A stretch of DNA of 64,000 nt, taken from NCBI RefSeq assembly GCF_017329565.1, contig NZ_JAFMTT010000002.1; one strand, written 5' to 3'. The stretch comes from Alicyclobacillus mali. GTDB lineage: Bacteria; Bacillota; Bacilli; Alicyclobacillales; Alicyclobacillaceae. The translations under genes and the position numbers were made by a program. The stretch's first letter is position 1, and each line of letters starts with the position of its first letter. Of this stretch, positions 1-8,777 are shown piece by piece. The notes beneath the pieces are model-generated. The model worked only from the letters and a program-made list of their open reading frames with translations, was not told the DNA's origin and did not search any database.

Positions 1-666
1 TATCTCGCCGCGGCCGAGCAGTTGTCCGCGTCCGCGCCGGCGCTTTTCGCCGTGGCCGAGGGCCTCGCCGCGGACGCGCTTCGCCACCTCGCCGTCGATC
101 CGGCACGCGCGCGAGCCCTGGCGGAGCAAGCGACGGCGCTCCTCTTCGTGGGGCGGCTCTCCGAGGCCCACGCGTCGCTGCACCTTCGCCTGGGCGCCGC
201 TCCCGGCGCGGGCAGACTGTCCACCCGGTTGCAGGACGCGTACCTCATGACCGCCGTCTCGCCGGGGTGCGATCTCGCCGCGTTTGCCGACGAGATCGCC
301 AGCCTCTTGGACGAGGGCGAATTGGAACGCGCGGCGATGCTGCTCGAGATGGCACAGGCCATCGCGGCTGAGCTACCCGAAAGCGAGGACCTCGCGGCGA
401 GGCGGGCGCGGCTCAAGCTCACCCTGCTGGAGATGGAGGCCGCCTACGCCAAGCGGCCGCGCGAGCGCGCGTCGCTGCGCAAGCAGCTCATCGCGTACGA
501 GCAGTCATTTCCGGACTGGGGCGAGGCGTCCCTCCACCGCCGGACCTGCCAGAACCTCATCCGCTGGCTCGCCGAGGCGCGAGAGTTCGACCTGGCGCTT
601 CGGTACATTCAGAAGCTCGACGAACTGATGCGCGAGCCGCGCCCGCCGGTTCCGTTCGTATTCTGA
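1..666 (+). CDS. Helical-repeat protein, 5' partial
   Basis: The reading frame is open from the left edge of the window and stops at 664-666, so the start lies outside. The visible 221 residues are almost entirely alpha-helical, rich in Ala, Leu, Glu and Arg, with helix-turn-helix pairs of the kind seen in TPR or other solenoid proteins. No catalytic motif is visible and I do not recognise a family. A TTG at 22 could be an internal start but has no convincing ribosome site, so I treat the gene as truncated by the window. It converges on the next gene with only one base between the two stop codons. Confidence 0.6.
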   Translation, partial: YLAAAEQLSASAPALFAVAEGLAADALRHLAVDPARARALAEQATALLFVGRLSEAHASLHLRLGAAPGAGRLSTRLQDAYLMTAVSPGCDLAAFADEIASLLDEGELERAAMLLEMAQAIAAELPESEDLAARRARLKLTLLEMEAAYAKRPRERASLRKQLIAYEQSFPDWGEASLHRRTCQNLIRWLAEAREFDLALRYIQKLDELMREPRPPVPFVF

Positions 667-667
667 T

Positions 668-1075
668 TCACTGGGCCGCGCGGGCGCTGACGGCGCCCAC
701 CACGCGGATGACGCGGACCCGGCATTCCGGCGCGCAACCCAGGCGGATGGCGGCCACCTCTCGGTCCGCCTCCGCTCTGTCGCTGACCGCCATGTACGTG
801 ACCGCGCAAGCCATTCGTTCCGCCAGTCGCTCCACCACAGCCCGCGCCTCATCCGCTGGCGCCACGTCGATCACGACCACGCGCGACGCGGGCGAGCGCC
901 ATCTCCCGCACGCCTTCCGCAACACACCCTCCACGGCGCCGCCACATCCCTCGGTCACCAGCACGAGCCACTCGCACGCCTGAGGCCGAGACGACGCCCC
1001 ATGCACGAACCGACCCGCCAACGCGCACCCGAGGTACACGGCGACCGCCGCGGCAAACGCGACCGCCATCCACAT
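668..1075 (-). CDS. Small membrane-anchored hypothetical protein
   Basis: A 135-residue protein. Residues 1-22 form a hydrophobic segment (signal anchor or signal peptide), followed by a soluble part with alternating strands and helices and four scattered cysteines. The ATG at 1075 is preceded by AAGGAGG nine bases upstream, which fixes the start. No family recognised. It runs in the same direction as the response regulator to its right but is separated from that gene by about 70 bases, and it converges on the helical-repeat gene. Confidence 0.6.
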   Translation of the reverse strand: MWMAVAFAAAVAVYLGCALAGRFVHGASSRPQACEWLVLVTEGCGGAVEGVLRKACGRWRSPASRVVVIDVAPADEARAVVERLAERMACAVTYMAVSDRAEADREVAAIRLGCAPECRVRVIRVVGAVSARAAQ

Positions 1076-1143
1076 GCGGGCTCACCTCCTTGCCCCAGCG
1101 TATGCGCTGGCGCGAGAAGGGACCCACGCAGCCGTACATCAAG

Positions 1144-1809
1144 TCAGACCCTGTCGGGCAGAATCCACCGCTCTCGATACGCATGCAGGATGGCCTGGCT
1201 CCTGTCGGAGACGTGGAGCTTCGCCAAAATGTGCGACACGTGGTTTTTCGCCGTCTTCACCGTGATATGGAGCGACTCGGCAATCTGTTCGTTGGACTTG
1301 CCGGCGGCCATCTGGCAGAGCACGTCGAATTCGCGCGCCGTCAGGAGGTCTTTCCATCCATCGTTCGGCTTCGCATACCGCTCGATCTCGCCGAGCACCG
1401 CGCGCATCACCTGCGGATGCACCATGGCGCGTCCCTCGTGCGCCTCGCGAATGGCCCGAAGAAGGTCCTCCATCGGCGCGTCCTTGACGATGTACCCGCT
1501 CACGCCCTCACGCACCGCTTCGAGCACCACCGGCGACTGCTCGTGCATGGTCAACACCACGATTTTCGGGCGCCACGCGAGGAGAGGCACGGCCTTCAGC
1601 ACGCAGATGCCGTCCACCTCGGGCATGGTGATGTCGAGCAGCAGCACATCCGGGCGAACGTGCTCCACATCGCGGAGCACCTCGTGGCCGTTTGCCCAAA
1701 CGGCCACCACATCAATGTCCGGCTCGTATGCCAAAAGGTCTGCGAGCGTAAGTCGGTATTCCGCATTGTCGTCCGCAATCGCGACGCGAATCGGAAATTC
1801 GTTGGTCAT
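1144..1809 (-). CDS. NarL/FixJ-type response regulator
   Basis: DNA-binding response regulator of 221 residues. The N-terminal receiver domain (about residues 5-120) has the acidic pair in VAIADDN and the phospho-acceptor Asp in DVLLLDITMP. The C-terminal LuxR-type helix-turn-helix (about 150-215) has the typical LTAREFDVL and SLHITVKTAKNHVSHILAKL segments. The ATG at 1809 follows a GGGGGATGG ribosome site; a longer in-frame extension has no such site and crosses the metK terminator. No histidine kinase gene is adjacent, so it is an orphan regulator or is paired with a distant kinase. Its targets cannot be told from sequence. Confidence 0.9.
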   Translation of the reverse strand: MTNEFPIRVAIADDNAEYRLTLADLLAYEPDIDVVAVWANGHEVLRDVEHVRPDVLLLDITMPEVDGICVLKAVPLLAWRPKIVVLTMHEQSPVVLEAVREGVSGYIVKDAPMEDLLRAIREAHEGRAMVHPQVMRAVLGEIERYAKPNDGWKDLLTAREFDVLCQMAAGKSNEQIAESLHITVKTAKNHVSHILAKLHVSDRSQAILHAYRERWILPDRV

Positions 1810-1898
1810 TCCATCCCCCTTGCTTGCAAGCAACCCCCGGATGTCCAATCTCTTCTTCAGCTTGATAATACCAGATTCACGCCCATGCCGGGCGCACG

Positions 1899-1923
1899 AA
1901 AAAAAACGCCCTCCGGCAGGGCG
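1899..1923 (-). terminator. Rho-independent terminator of metK
   Basis: On the minus strand the six-base stem CGCCCT / AGGGCG closes on a five-base loop and runs into eight T residues. It lies about 120 bases past the metK stop and before the response regulator start. Confidence 0.8.
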
Positions 1924-2043
1924 CCGGAAGGCACACATCATGGGGTGTAAGGGTGATATCTCATACATTCGATGCCAAAAGCGGTGTTTGTGAGGGTCCG
2001 CTGGGGCCGCGACAAACTTTTGTCAGCGCGCTCAGCTCACTGG

Positions 2044-3231
2044 TCAGATCAGCGCGAGGCGGCGGATCTCCTCCACCTTGTCCGTCCGCTCCCACGGAAG
2101 ATCGACGTCCGTGCGGCCGAAGTGGCCGTACGCCGCCGTCTGGCGGTAGATCGGCCGGCGCAGGTCGAGATCGCGAATGATGGCCGCCGGGCGAAGGTCA
2201 AACACCTCGCGGACAATCTCGACGATTTTCTCGTCGCTCACCTGTCCCGTCCCATACGTATCCACTGAGATGGACACCGGCCGCGCCACGCCAATCGCAT
2301 ACGCGAGCTGGATCTCGCACTTCCTTGCGAGCCCGGCCGCGACAATGTTCTTCGCGACGTAGCGAGCCGCATACGCGGCGCTCCGGTCGACCTTCGTCGG
2401 ATCCTTGCCGGAGAAGGCACCGCCGCCGTGGCGAGCGTAGCCGCCGTACGTGTCGACGATAATTTTCCGGCCCGTGAGCCCGGCGTCGCCCTGCGGTCCG
2501 CCGATGACAAACCGCCCCGTCGGGTTAATGAGGTACTTCGTGTTCTCATCCAGCCACTCCTGGGGGACAATCGGGCGGATGACGCGCTCAATCATGTCGC
2601 GCTCGACGGTCTTGAGCGTCGTCTGCTCGTCGTGCTGCGTGGAGATGACAATCGTGTCCACGCGCACAGGCCGGTCTCCCTCGTACTCGATGGTCACCTG
2701 GGTCTTGCCGTCCGGGCGCAGGTACGTGAGTTCGCCGCTCTTGCGCACTTCCGCGAGCCGGCGCGACAACCGATGCGCGAGGGAAATCGGCAGCGGCATC
2801 AACTCGGGCGTCTCATCGCACGCGAAGCCGAACATGAGTCCCTGATCACCCGCACCAATCTCGTCGATCTGCGCGTCCGTCATGTTCCGCACTTCGAGGG
2901 CGCGATCCACGCCCTGCGCGATGTCCGGGGACTGCTCGTCGATGGACGTGATGACGGCGCAGGTCTCGGCGTCGAAGCCGAACTTCGCGCGGGTGTAACC
3001 AATTTCGGAAATGGTGCGGCGCACCACCTTCGGGATGTCCACGTAGCAGCTCGTCGTGATCTCGCCGATGACGAGCACGAGTCCCGTCGTCACCGACGTC
3101 TCGCACGCGACGCGCGCGAGCGGATCATATGTCAAAATCTCGTCCAACACTGCGTCGGAGATCTGATCGCAAATCTTGTCCGGGTGGCCTTCCGTCACGG
3201 ATTCCGAGGTAAACAGGCGTCGCTGTGCCAA
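2044..3231 (-). CDS. metK: S-adenosylmethionine synthetase
   Basis: Makes S-adenosylmethionine from methionine and ATP in the cytoplasm, the main methyl donor. The 395-residue length is usual for the family. Visible signatures are the ATP-binding TEGHPDK near residue 16, GAGDQGLMFG in the middle and GGGAFSGKDPTKVDRSAAY in the C-terminal half, all catalytic or substrate-binding segments. I chose the TTG at 3231 (protein begins MAQRRLFTSES) because AAAGGAGG sits eight bases upstream; the longer in-frame extension has no ribosome site. Transcribed alone, with a clear promoter upstream and terminator downstream. I see no SAM riboswitch in the leader. Confidence 0.97.
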   Translation of the reverse strand: MAQRRLFTSESVTEGHPDKICDQISDAVLDEILTYDPLARVACETSVTTGLVLVIGEITTSCYVDIPKVVRRTISEIGYTRAKFGFDAETCAVITSIDEQSPDIAQGVDRALEVRNMTDAQIDEIGAGDQGLMFGFACDETPELMPLPISLAHRLSRRLAEVRKSGELTYLRPDGKTQVTIEYEGDRPVRVDTIVISTQHDEQTTLKTVERDMIERVIRPIVPQEWLDENTKYLINPTGRFVIGGPQGDAGLTGRKIIVDTYGGYARHGGGAFSGKDPTKVDRSAAYAARYVAKNIVAAGLARKCEIQLAYAIGVARPVSISVDTYGTGQVSDEKIVEIVREVFDLRPAAIIRDLDLRRPIYRQTAAYGHFGRTDVDLPWERTDKVEEIRRLALI

Positions 3232-3305
3232 TCTGGAGCCTCCTTTGGCGCGCAGAGGATTTGGCAAGCCAGGGGATCCCGCTTGTCCATCGCAAAACAA
3301 ACCTT

Positions 3306-3334
3306 ATCGTAGTCGATGGCCTCTGGGCAGTCAA
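3306..3334 (-). promoter_or_regulatory. Sigma-A promoter of metK
   Basis: Minus strand: -35 TTGACT (3329-3334), 17-base spacer, -10 TACGAT (3306-3311). An inverted repeat TCAAGG/CCTTGA overlaps the -35 box and might be an operator, but this is a guess. Confidence 0.75.
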
Positions 3335-3365
3335 GGATTTTCCCTTGACAATGTTGAGGACGGCT

Positions 3366-4130
3366 TCAATCACGGGTCTCGCGCTTGCCAGACGATGAGA
3401 TGACCTTGAACGCGAACCTCGGCAGCGCCAGTTGGCGGCGAAACCGCTTAGGCTCCGTGATGAGCCTGTACAACCACTCCAGATTCACGCGGCGAAACGC
3501 CTCCGGCGCCCGGCGCACAGTGCCGCCCCACACGTCGATGGAGCCACCCACGCCCATCCCCACGAGCGGCGGCAGCTTGCCCATCACGTCTCGGAGGAAC
3601 AGCTCCTGGCGCGGTTGTCCCATGCCCACGAGCAAAAGATGCGGGCGAAACGCTCGGATCTCTTCGAGAATTCGCTCGAGATCCGGGTGTTGAAAATAGC
3701 CATGATGTCCTGCGAACGCATGCGCGGGGTACTGCGCCCGCAAGTTGTCCAGGCACGCGGCGAGCGATGCCTCGGTGGCCCCGAGCAGGTACACGCGCAG
3801 CACCTGATTCCGCCGCATGGCTTCCGCCAACACCTGAGGGACGAGCTCCACGCCCGTCACGCGCTCGGGCACGGGGCGTCCCTGCCTGCGGGCAGCCCAG
3901 ACGACGCCGATGCCGTCGGCGGTGACGAGATCGGCCGAATTGACGAGGCGCAACAGCGCCTCCTGGCGCTGGCACTGCATGACAAATTCCGGCCCAGCCG
4001 TCACCACGAGGTGATGGCCGCCGTCCGCCGCCCAGAAGAGGATTTTCTCCACCGCCTCCGCCATGGTGACGCGGTGGAACCTGACGCCGAGCACGTCCAC
4101 GACGTCCTTGGCAAATCCCTGCACAGCCAC
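3366..4130 (-). CDS. WecG/TagA/CpsF glycosyltransferase
   Basis: A 254-residue member of glycosyltransferase family 26, which transfers N-acetylmannosamine or a related sugar onto undecaprenyl-pyrophosphate-linked GlcNAc in wall teichoic acid or polysaccharide synthesis, at the cytoplasmic face of the membrane. Typical segments are VTADGIGVVWAAR (catalytic Asp region), VYLLGATEAS, LLVGMGQPRQELF and MGVGGSIDVWGGTVRRAPE. The GTG at 4130 follows GGAGG by nine bases. It is the last of four co-directional genes (pgcA, MFS, a small membrane protein, this gene), so envelope glycan supply is a likely theme. The exact acceptor and product are inferred from the family only. Confidence 0.9.
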   Translation of the reverse strand: MAVQGFAKDVVDVLGVRFHRVTMAEAVEKILFWAADGGHHLVVTAGPEFVMQCQRQEALLRLVNSADLVTADGIGVVWAARRQGRPVPERVTGVELVPQVLAEAMRRNQVLRVYLLGATEASLAACLDNLRAQYPAHAFAGHHGYFQHPDLERILEEIRAFRPHLLLVGMGQPRQELFLRDVMGKLPPLVGMGVGGSIDVWGGTVRRAPEAFRRVNLEWLYRLITEPKRFRRQLALPRFAFKVISSSGKRETRD

Positions 4131-4202
4131 TGGCCTATGCCTCCATCGTTCGTTGACGTGTGTCGCTCCGCTCGCACCGGCCTCGTTCGCACGCCCACAG
4201 CC

Positions 4203-4322
4203 TCACGCCAGCAGCCGGCGCACCGCAAGCTCGAGGGCGATGGCCACCAGGCTGATGGCCGTGCACGCCAGCATGACGCTGGCGATGACGAGGTGAACCA
4301 CGCGCACCAACCGCGCTCTCAA
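4203..4322 (-). CDS. 39-residue membrane peptide
   Basis: A short frame too small for routine calling. TTG at 4322 is preceded by GGGAGG with seven-base spacing. The product starts with a basic stretch (LRARLVRVVH) and continues as one hydrophobic helix of about 23 residues (VIASVMLACTAISLVAIAL) ending in LELAVRRLLA. The frame extends upstream to an ATG at 4361 without a ribosome site. It sits between the MFS gene and the glycosyltransferase on the same strand, filling most of an otherwise empty 250-base gap. Function unknown. Confidence 0.45.
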   Translation of the reverse strand: MRARLVRVVHLVIASVMLACTAISLVAIALELAVRRLLA

Positions 4323-4379
4323 TGTTCCGCCTCCCGACCGAATCCAGTTGGCCACCATCATGGCCAGTTTCGGACGAGC

Positions 4380-5567
4380 CTAAACCTCCTCGGCGCCATG
4401 CGGCGCAAGCCTCCGACGATTTGCGGCGATCACGGCCGCGTTCAAGAGCAAAAGCGCCATGGTCACGTAGAACACCGAGCGGATGCCGTACACCGCCGCC
4501 ACCTGCCCGCCGATGAGCGGGCCTATCAGATTGCCGAAGAACGTGGCGCTCGAGTTAAGGCCGTACGCGGTCGCCTGCTTGTCCTCCGGCGCGAGCTTGC
4601 GCACGAGCGCCTGCAGCGACGGCAGCATGCCGCCGACAAAGAGCCCCAACAGAAACCGGCCGATCAGCAGAAGCCAAAGCGCATGCGCGAGAGCCTGCGG
4701 CAAAAACGCGCATGCGGCACCCAGAAACGCGAGCAATAGCACGCGCTGCTGCCCGACGCGATCGCCCACCCGGCCCAAGGTCGGCGTGCCGACGAGATTG
4801 GCAATGCCGCTTGTCGCCACGACAAGCCCCGCGGCGAGCGTGAGGTGCGCGCCGTGGTAGATGCTGCGGGTGAAGATGGTCACAATGGGCTCGATGCTCA
4901 TCATGGCGAGCTGGGTCATGAAAGAGCCGAGAAATACCGGCCAGAGCCCCACGAGGCTTTTCCAAGATCTCCGGGCCTTCGCCCGCGCCCGCCGCGTCCC
5001 TTTCGGCTCGTGCACAAACAGGAGCACGATGAGGCTCGCCAGAACGAGCATCGCGCCCGTGAAGAAGAAGCAGCCGCGAAAGCCCAGCCACTCAGCCAGG
5101 AGCCCGCCCACGAGCGGCCCGATGAGCGATCCGGCGATGTTGCCGGTCTGGAGCGTGCCGAGCGCGCGGCCCGCGTTCTCCGCCGGAGTCACCGAGGCCT
5201 GAAGGGAAATCGCCATGGCGATGAACCCGGAGAATACGCCGTTCACGAGCCGGAGAACCAAAAGCTGCCACGGGGCCCCGACGAGCCCCATGAGCGCCGT
5301 CATCACGCCCATGCCGAAGCCGGCGCGTAACAGCATGGGCTTTCGTCCATACCGGTCCGCGAGCGAGCCCCAGATGGGCTGAAACATGAACGAAGTGACG
5401 AACTGCGCGGAAAAGACCCAGCTCGCCCAGTGATCGATGCTCCGCTCCGTGTGCAGGCCGAGCTCGGCCAAGTAGAGCGGGATGAACGGGATGATCTGGC
5501 TCATGCCGGCCGCGGCGCAGAAATTCGCGCACCATAGAATGACGAGCGTCCGCCGCCAGGCTGTCAT
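4380..5567 (-). CDS. MFS drug/metabolite exporter
   Basis: A 395-residue major facilitator with about 12 predicted membrane helices. The loop 2-3 signature is present as GSLADRYGRKPML, and a second copy as GRVGDRVGQQR in the C-terminal half. Loop and length fit the DHA1 drug:proton antiporter group of Firmicutes, so export of small molecules is likely; substrate unknown. ATG at 5567 overlaps the pgcA stop by four bases (ATGA type), showing translational coupling to pgcA. Confidence 0.85.
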   Translation of the reverse strand: MTAWRRTLVILWCANFCAAAGMSQIIPFIPLYLAELGLHTERSIDHWASWVFSAQFVTSFMFQPIWGSLADRYGRKPMLLRAGFGMGVMTALMGLVGAPWQLLVLRLVNGVFSGFIAMAISLQASVTPAENAGRALGTLQTGNIAGSLIGPLVGGLLAEWLGFRGCFFFTGAMLVLASLIVLLFVHEPKGTRRARAKARRSWKSLVGLWPVFLGSFMTQLAMMSIEPIVTIFTRSIYHGAHLTLAAGLVVATSGIANLVGTPTLGRVGDRVGQQRVLLLAFLGAACAFLPQALAHALWLLLIGRFLLGLFVGGMLPSLQALVRKLAPEDKQATAYGLNSSATFFGNLIGPLIGGQVAAVYGIRSVFYVTMALLLLNAAVIAANRRRLAPHGAEEV

Positions 5568-7315
5568 TCCATACGCGCCCTCGCCGTGAGCGCCTGGACC
5601 AGCTTGTCCAATAGCTCGTCTCGCTCCGTCTCATTCCTTCCGCGCACGCCGAAGTACATCTTCATCTTCGGCTCCGTGCCCGACGGGCGAATGGCAGCCC
5701 AATGCCCGCCCTCAAAGATGAACTTCTGCACGTCCGATACCGGCAGCGTCAACGGCTCCGCGCGATCCGTCCCCGGGAAGCGCCGCTCCCTTTCGAGATA
5801 GTCCTCCACGGCGACGAGCGCGAGTCCGGGCACCTCGAGCGGGCGCTCCCGCAGATCCTGAAGCGCGCGCTTCATGCGCTCCACGCCGTCGTGGCCCTCG
5901 AGCTCCACATTGACGAGCTTGTCCCCGTACCAGCCGTACTGCTCGTACAGGGAGCGCAGCACATCCACGAGCGTCCGGCCGTGCGCCAGGTGCCAGGCCG
6001 CCATCTCGGCGATGACGAGCGCGCCCTGCACGCCGTCCTTGTCGCGCACGATGGGCGACACGAGGTAGCCGTAGCTCTCCTCGTACCCGGCGAGCAGGCG
6101 GTAGGTCCCGTCCGCCTCGTGGCGCGTGACGCGATCGCCAATGTACTTGAAGCCCGTGAGCGTCTCTTCCACGTGCACGCCGTACGATTCCGCGATGTGC
6201 TTGCCCATGTCGGACGTGACGATGGTTTTGAACACGATGGGCGGAAGATGAAACCCGCCCGTGTCGCGATGACGCTCGCACAGGTAGTGAACGATGAGCG
6301 CGCCCACCTGGTTGCCGGTCAATAGCTGCATGCGCCCGGATGCGTCGCGCACGGCGATCCCGACGCGATCGCAGTCGGGATCGTTTCCCATGACAAGGTG
6401 CGCGCCGACCTCCTCGGCGAGCTTCACGCCGAGCGCGAGCGCCTCCTGCTCCTCGGGGTTGGGGCTCTTGACCGTCGAGAAGTCGCCGTCCGGCTCGACC
6501 TGTACCTCGACGAGATGGACGTTCTTGTAACCGGCCGCAGAAAGCGCCTCGCGCACCGGGATGTTGCCCGTCCCGTGAAGCGGCGTGTACACGATGGACA
6601 GGCGGGAGCGCTCGTCGCCAAGGCGCGGATCGCGGACTTCGCTGACCACCGCCTCGATGTACTTCGCCCGAAGTGAAGCCGGAATCATGGCGAAAAGCCC
6701 GCGCGCCTCCGCCTCTTCCCGAGGCAAGTGCGGGATCGCGAACAGATCCTGAATCGACTCCATGCGATCCTTGATGTCGCGGGCGTCGTCCTCAAGGACC
6801 TGCCCTCCGTGCTCGTTGTACACCTTGTAGCCGTTGTACTTGGGCGGGTTGTGGCTTGCGGTGATCATGACGCCCGCCGCGCAGCCGAGATCTCGCACAG
6901 CAAAGGAGAGCTCCGGCGTCGGGGAGACCACGGGGAACAGGTGAGCCTTGATGCCGTACGCCGCGAGCGTCAGAGCCACCGCCTCGGCGAACGTGGCCGA
7001 GTTGTGCCGCACGTCGTAGCCAATGGCCACGCCTCGCTCAGCCACGTCCTCGCCAAAGCGCTCCTTCAGGTGAAGCGCCAGGCCCGCCGTGGCGCGCCGC
7101 ACCGTGTACACGTTCATCCGGTTCAGCCCCGCGCCCATGACGCCGCGAAGTCCGCCCGTGCCAAAGTCGAGGTCCGCCCCGAAGCGTTCCTCGATCTCGC
7201 CATCGTTGCCGCGGATGCGCTCGAGTTCCGCGCGGAGATCTTCAGGCAGATGCGGTTGTTGCAACCACTGTTCATACGCCTGCTGCGCCTTCGTCACCGT
7301 CTCCATCCCTCCCAA
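5564..7315 (-). CDS. pgcA: Phosphoglucomutase/phosphomannomutase
   Basis: Interconverts hexose 1- and 6-phosphates, feeding UDP-glucose and cell-wall glycan synthesis. The 583-residue length fits the PgcA class of Firmicutes. Catalytic phosphoserine is Ser154 in TASHNPPKYNGYK; the metal-binding loop is GNDPDCDRVG and a sugar-binding loop is GYEESYGY. The C-terminal phosphate-binding segment is RPSGTEPKMKMYFGV. TTG at 7315 has AAGGAG eight bases upstream; the ATG nine bases further in is too close to its own GGGAGGG. Overlaps the MFS gene by four bases. Confidence 0.93.
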   Translation of the reverse strand: MGGMETVTKAQQAYEQWLQQPHLPEDLRAELERIRGNDGEIEERFGADLDFGTGGLRGVMGAGLNRMNVYTVRRATAGLALHLKERFGEDVAERGVAIGYDVRHNSATFAEAVALTLAAYGIKAHLFPVVSPTPELSFAVRDLGCAAGVMITASHNPPKYNGYKVYNEHGGQVLEDDARDIKDRMESIQDLFAIPHLPREEAEARGLFAMIPASLRAKYIEAVVSEVRDPRLGDERSRLSIVYTPLHGTGNIPVREALSAAGYKNVHLVEVQVEPDGDFSTVKSPNPEEQEALALGVKLAEEVGAHLVMGNDPDCDRVGIAVRDASGRMQLLTGNQVGALIVHYLCERHRDTGGFHLPPIVFKTIVTSDMGKHIAESYGVHVEETLTGFKYIGDRVTRHEADGTYRLLAGYEESYGYLVSPIVRDKDGVQGALVIAEMAAWHLAHGRTLVDVLRSLYEQYGWYGDKLVNVELEGHDGVERMKRALQDLRERPLEVPGLALVAVEDYLERERRFPGTDRAEPLTLPVSDVQKFIFEGGHWAAIRPSGTEPKMKMYFGVRGRNETERDELLDKLVQALTARARME

Positions 7316-7342
7316 AATCCGCGCTCCTTACGCGCAGAGAAT

Positions 7343-8164
7343 TCACACGCCCCCAGTCACCTGGTTGAAGAACGTGAGGACTTCTGCGAACGCCGATCTC
7401 GCCGCCCGCGGGTGATACGACGCGCGCGTGTCGTTGAAGAACGCGTGGTGCGCGCCTTCGTACACGCGGTACTGGAAGTCCTTCCCCGCCTTCTTCATCT
7501 CCTCGGCAAACGCCGGAACCGCGTCCGTGATGCGCGGATCGAGCGACGCATAGAACCCGCGCACCGGGCACTGAATGTTGGGAATGCGTTCCGCGCTCGG
7601 AGCCTGCCCGTAAAAAATGACCGCGCCCGCGAGCTTCGGATCGAGCGTCGCCAGCCTCGCGGACAGACCGCCGCCCATGCAGAAGCCGATGGAGACCACC
7701 GGTTGCCCTTTCGTCATGGGATACGTGTCCCGCAAAAAGCCCGCGGCGGCCAGCAGATGGTCGTTGTACGCGTCCAGATTCAGACCGCCGAACAGCTGTC
7801 CAAACGTGTGGCGAACCGTCGTTCGCTCCGGCTCGGGCAGCGTCTCCAGGGCGCGATCGCGCTCGGACGCGTCGTGCCACGCCTGAGGCGGCACCGAATC
7901 CAGAAACCGCTTCACCGCCTCGATGGCCTCCGGCTCAAGCCCTGGTTTGCGCTTCCCGCCTTCCGCGTACAGGTCCGGCGCAAGCGCCACATAGCCTGCG
8001 CGCGCAAACCGGTCCGCGACGTCCTGGATGTGCTCGTCCACGCCCCAGATCTCCTGAAGCACGATCACGGCCGGTTGTCCGTCCGCCAGCCGATCATGGT
8101 GGGCCAAGTAGCCCAGATACTGCCCGTTTTCGCCGTATCGAACCCATTCCGTGTGCAGTGCCAC
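7343..8164 (-). CDS. Dienelactone hydrolase family protein
   Basis: Alpha/beta hydrolase of 273 residues, dienelactone hydrolase class. The nucleophile is the Cys in GFCMGGGL, and the His is in YEGAHHAFFND; the acidic residue is probably the Asp in ASLDPRIT. The N-terminal VLQEIWGVDEHIQDVADRFA segment is characteristic. The family cleaves dienelactone in aromatic degradation, but many members have other unknown ester substrates and no other aromatic-degradation gene is here. GTG at 8164 follows GGAGGT; an upstream extension has no ribosome site. Divergent from moaB. Confidence 0.9.
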   Translation of the reverse strand: MALHTEWVRYGENGQYLGYLAHHDRLADGQPAVIVLQEIWGVDEHIQDVADRFARAGYVALAPDLYAEGGKRKPGLEPEAIEAVKRFLDSVPPQAWHDASERDRALETLPEPERTTVRHTFGQLFGGLNLDAYNDHLLAAAGFLRDTYPMTKGQPVVSIGFCMGGGLSARLATLDPKLAGAVIFYGQAPSAERIPNIQCPVRGFYASLDPRITDAVPAFAEEMKKAGKDFQYRVYEGAHHAFFNDTRASYHPRAARSAFAEVLTFFNQVTGGV

Positions 8165-8253
8165 GTTTGCCACCTCCACGGTTATTGTGTCACAGTGAGA
8201 GGAGAGGCTCAACATGGAAGCGAATGGATTGTGACATACAGAGGAGGTACATC

Positions 8254-8751
8254 ATGGAGAACACCGTGCGCACGGCTGCCGTGATCACCGTGAGCGATTC
8301 CGCGAGCCGAGGCGAGCGCCAGGACGAGAGCGGGCCGCTCCTCGCATCGTTGCTCCGCGAGGCGGGGTTTGAAGTGCGCCACGCCGTCGTGGTGCCGGAC
8401 GATCGCGCCCGAATCGCCGCGCGCCTGCGCGCGCTCTCGCTCGAAGGCGTGCACCTCGTCGCCACCACGGGCGGGACGGGCCTCGGCCCGCGGGACGTGA
8501 CGCCGGAGGCGACGCGGGACGTGATCGAGCGGGAGATCCCGGGCATCGGCGAGGCGATGCGCGCCTCCGCCTGGCCCAACAAGCCGCACGCCATGCTCTC
8601 CCGCCAGACGGCGGGCATCCGCGGCCAGACGCTCATTGTCAACTTCCCGGGCAGCCCCCGCGCCGTGGACGAGGGGTTCCGGGTGATTGCGCCCATCCTA
8701 CGCCACGCGCTCGATCTCGTCGCGGGCATCACCGAACACCGCCCGCACTGA
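8254..8751 (+). CDS. moaB: MoaB/MogA family molybdopterin protein
   Basis: A 165-residue member of the MoaB/MogA family, which adenylates molybdopterin before molybdenum insertion. The binding loops are TTGGTGLGPRDVTPEAT and NFPGSPRA, both well conserved. ATG at 8254 is preceded by AGGAGG with six bases, so the longer in-frame extension is not used. No other molybdenum-cofactor gene is in the window. The family name is firm; whether it acts as MoaB or MogA cannot be told from this sequence alone. Confidence 0.9.
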   Translation: MENTVRTAAVITVSDSASRGERQDESGPLLASLLREAGFEVRHAVVVPDDRARIAARLRALSLEGVHLVATTGGTGLGPRDVTPEATRDVIEREIPGIGEAMRASAWPNKPHAMLSRQTAGIRGQTLIVNFPGSPRAVDEGFRVIAPILRHALDLVAGITEHRPH

Positions 8752-8777
8752 AGCGTCAGAGGGCCTGGGGCCATGCC

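Noticed and set aside
3232..3365. Possible SAM riboswitch in the metK leader
   Set aside because: The sequence between promoter and start is short and lacks the conserved SAM-I core; only a small inverted repeat is present.
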